The translations under genes and the position numbers were made by a program. DNA of 64,000 nt, from contig JAINUG010000005.1 in assembly GCA_029706075.1 (NCBI GenBank), positions 4,887,001 through 4,951,000 on the forward strand. Reading direction: 5' to 3'. Below, piece by piece: positions 62,254 through 64,000 of the stretch. Within the stretch, counting starts at the first letter, position 1, and each line of letters opens with the position of its first letter. This stretch comes from Aldrovandia affinis (taxonomy: Eukaryota; Chordata; Actinopteri; Notacanthiformes; Halosauridae). The notes beneath the pieces were generated by a model. That model was given only the letters and a program-made list of their open reading frames with translations. It did no database searches and was not told the origin of the DNA.

Positions 62254-64000
62254 ATGGCAAATTTGATGAATTATCAAGAAAGCAACGCCGCTATGTTGAT
62301 GTTGGAGACACAGCAGCGCGCAATTGGGACAAAAACAACGACGGCGACAGCCAACGGCGACACCTCTGCCGGGGTACCCCCCTCGCCTTTAATTAAAATC
62401 GGCAGCGCTCGGTTCCACCAACACTTACCACCCCCCTATCATCACGCTATCCAGCCGAAGGAACAACATCAGCAGCAACAACACTACCAGGCGCAGCATT
62501 TTCTGGAGGAGACTATCCAGGAAACACCGGTGAGAAAAATCCCCTCCTCTTGCATAAACGTGGTACACGAAAACGCTGCTGCTAGTCATGCACTTGCTGC
62601 CTCAACAACCGCTACCGCTACATTAGCAGCTGCGGCTAGCGCTAGTTCCGATGGGGTGGATGACATACGTAAATGTGGGTACCTTAGAAAACAGAAACAC
62701 GGTCATAAGAGGTTTTTCGTGTTGAGAGGACCAAGTCATCTGGGCCCCAGTCGATTGGAATACTTTGACAGCGAGAAGAAATTTCGAAATAGCCTCCGTT
62801 CTGCTGCTACTGCTGCTACTATTACTTCTCCTCCCAAGCGGGTAATTTATCTTTACCAGTGCTTCACTGTAAATAAAAGGGCGGATTCAAAGAACAAATA
62901 CCTCATTGCTCTGTATACTAAGGATGAGTACTTTGCCATAGTGGCAGAGAATGAGCAGGAGCAGGATGACTGGTATCTGGCCGTGAGTGACCTGATGAAT
63001 GAGGGTAAGAAAAGCCACATGGATGCAGACGAAGTGGATGATGGCTATGGCACTGTCACTCCTGGCACCGTTTTCAAAGAGGTGTGGCAGGTGAACGTTA
63101 AACCCAAAGGGCTGGGGCAGACCAAGAATCTGACAGGTGTATACCGACTGTGCCTGTCCACCAAGACCATCCACCTGGTGAAACTGAACTCCGAAACCCC
63201 CTGTGTGAATGTGCAGCTTATGAACATCCGGCGCTGTGGTCACTCTGAGAGCTTCTTCTTCATTGAAGTGGGCCGCTCCTCCTCTATTGGGCCTGGAGAG
63301 ATCTGGATGCAGGTGGACGACTCAGTAGTGGCCCAGAATATGCACGAGACAATCCTGGAGACCATGAAAGCGCTGAAAGCCTTTGCTGAGTTTAGGCCGC
63401 GAAGCAAAAGCCAGTCATCAGGGTCGAACCCCATGGCTTTCATTACCACACGTCGCCACCTGGGCAACCTCCCACCCAGCCAGACAGGGCTACAGCGTCG
63501 ATCTAGAACAGAGAGTGTGGTTGGAACCCCACCTGCTAGCAAGAGCAGTGGTGTGAGTGGTTACCGCTTCCGCACGTCGAGTGAAGGCGAGGGCACCATG
63601 AACAGGCCTTTCCGCTCGGTGACGGGCAGTTTAGTTCACCTCAGTGCGGCCCGCATCAGCCTGGGTCGGCAGGAGGGCAGTGGTCGCTATGTGCGGGCCC
63701 TGCCCGGCTCCACCTACCACACACGTTCTGCCTCACTCCCCGTCTCTCACTTCCCCTCCACCACCAGCCCTGTCAGCGTGTCCAGCAGCAGTGGCCACGG
63801 ATCAGCGTCTGACACGCTCACGCGGCCTTCCAGTGCCTCCATCTGTGGCTCTCCCAGCGATGGTGGCTTCAACTCTTCAGATGAGTATGGTTCCAGCCCT
63901 GGTGACTTCCGCTACTTCCGGGTGAGGAGCAACACCCCTGACTCCCTGGGTAACACGCCACCCATTCGTGAAGAGAACTGCCTGGGCGACTACATGGCTA
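62254..64000 (+). CDS. irs4: Insulin receptor substrate, irs4-like, 5' part (runs off window)
   Basis: Adaptor that links insulin/IGF receptors to PI3-kinase and GRB2. A single open frame of 582 codons continues past the window end. Low-complexity N-terminus rich in Gln/His/Ala; PH domain about 138-250, starting RKCGYLRKQKHGHKRFFVL; an RSAATAATITSPPKRV insert; PTB domain about 274-378 (VWQVNVKPKGLG, RRCGHSESFFFIEVGRS). RPRSKSQSSG at 381-390 and SSPGDFRYF further on are typical IRS sequences. The first tyrosine motif GDYMA is reached at Y580, so the phosphotyrosine tail lies outside the window. LYQCFTVNKRAD, the Ser/Ala insert and the neighbouring gucy2f favour IRS4; IRS2 cannot be excluded. 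Start chosen at the first ATG of the open frame. IRS genes are usually single-exon for most of the coding part, as here. Confidence 0.9.
   Translation, partial: MANLMNYQESNAAMLMLETQQRAIGTKTTTATANGDTSAGVPPSPLIKIGSARFHQHLPPPYHHAIQPKEQHQQQQHYQAQHFLEETIQETPVRKIPSSCINVVHENAAASHALAASTTATATLAAAASASSDGVDDIRKCGYLRKQKHGHKRFFVLRGPSHLGPSRLEYFDSEKKFRNSLRSAATAATITSPPKRVIYLYQCFTVNKRADSKNKYLIALYTKDEYFAIVAENEQEQDDWYLAVSDLMNEGKKSHMDADEVDDGYGTVTPGTVFKEVWQVNVKPKGLGQTKNLTGVYRLCLSTKTIHLVKLNSETPCVNVQLMNIRRCGHSESFFFIEVGRSSSIGPGEIWMQVDDSVVAQNMHETILETMKALKAFAEFRPRSKSQSSGSNPMAFITTRRHLGNLPPSQTGLQRRSRTESVVGTPPASKSSGVSGYRFRTSSEGEGTMNRPFRSVTGSLVHLSAARISLGRQEGSGRYVRALPGSTYHTRSASLPVSHFPSTTSPVSVSSSSGHGSASDTLTRPSSASICGSPSDGGFNSSDEYGSSPGDFRYFRVRSNTPDSLGNTPPIREENCLGDYMA

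Noticed and set aside
63644-63925. 93-codon plus-strand frame
   Set aside because: Lies in another frame of the irs4 coding sequence, which is open throughout.
62254-64000. Naming the IRS gene irs2
   Set aside because: PH/PTB sequence fits several IRS proteins, but the Ser/Ala insert before PPKRV, LYQCF and the adjacent gucy2f favour irs4; kept as an alternative.

Overview
This is a window of vertebrate nuclear DNA, almost certainly from a teleost fish. The evidence is small phase-consistent exons with GT/AG borders, four recognisable vertebrate genes, and a repeat load typical of fish: Tc1-like transposons, many non-autonomous hAT elements, tRNA-derived SINEs, L2-type LINE ends, Ty3/gypsy remains and long CT and TA microsatellites. 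I see no bacterial features, CRISPR array, rRNA or functional tRNA gene.

Gene layout, left to right. (1) usp12, minus strand, coding from 16527 down to 3643 in 9 exons (391 residues). It is a USP12/USP46-type ubiquitin hydrolase with an intact Cys/His/Asp triad and a run of 20 glycines. (2) rasl11a, plus strand, 25646-27791 in 4 exons (253 residues), an atypical Ras-like GTPase. (3) A retinal-type membrane guanylate cyclase, best called gucy2f, plus strand, 39510-56240 in 18 coding exons that sum to exactly 1095 codons. (4) The 5' part of an insulin receptor substrate gene, best called irs4, plus strand, from 62254 and open to the window end (582 codons, PH and PTB domains complete).

The usp12-rasl11a pair matches human 13q12. 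The gucy2f-irs4 pair matches human Xq22-q23, and it is the main reason for preferring the irs4 and gucy2f names over their paralogues. The genes do not form a pathway together: deubiquitination, small-GTPase biology, photoreceptor cGMP synthesis and insulin/IGF signalling.

The DNA between exons is mostly mobile-element debris. 18.4-24.3 kb is a nested TE cluster with a Tc1 element, split gypsy fragments, an L2 fragment, a hAT element with a perfect 8-bp target duplication, and a second Tc1-type element broken by a short interspersed repeat. Further hAT-like elements lie at 8.6-9.8, 28.2-29.2, 44.3-45.8 and 60.5-61.0 kb. The long stretches 10.2-14.2, 24.4-25.6, 29.3-34.9 and 37.1-39.4 kb hold little that I can interpret.

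Most worth checking: (a) the cyclase carries Thr instead of the near-invariant catalytic Asn in an otherwise intact gene; (b) there is a phase-compatible possible alternative last exon of gucy2f at 57814-57937; (c) rasl11a has Cys instead of Gly in its G3 motif; (d) usp12 has a polyglycine insertion; (e) a hAT element in gucy2f intron 6 carries two long inverted repeats; (f) the region just after gucy2f is partly duplicated 3.5 kb downstream. I did not find a convincing undescribed multi-gene system.
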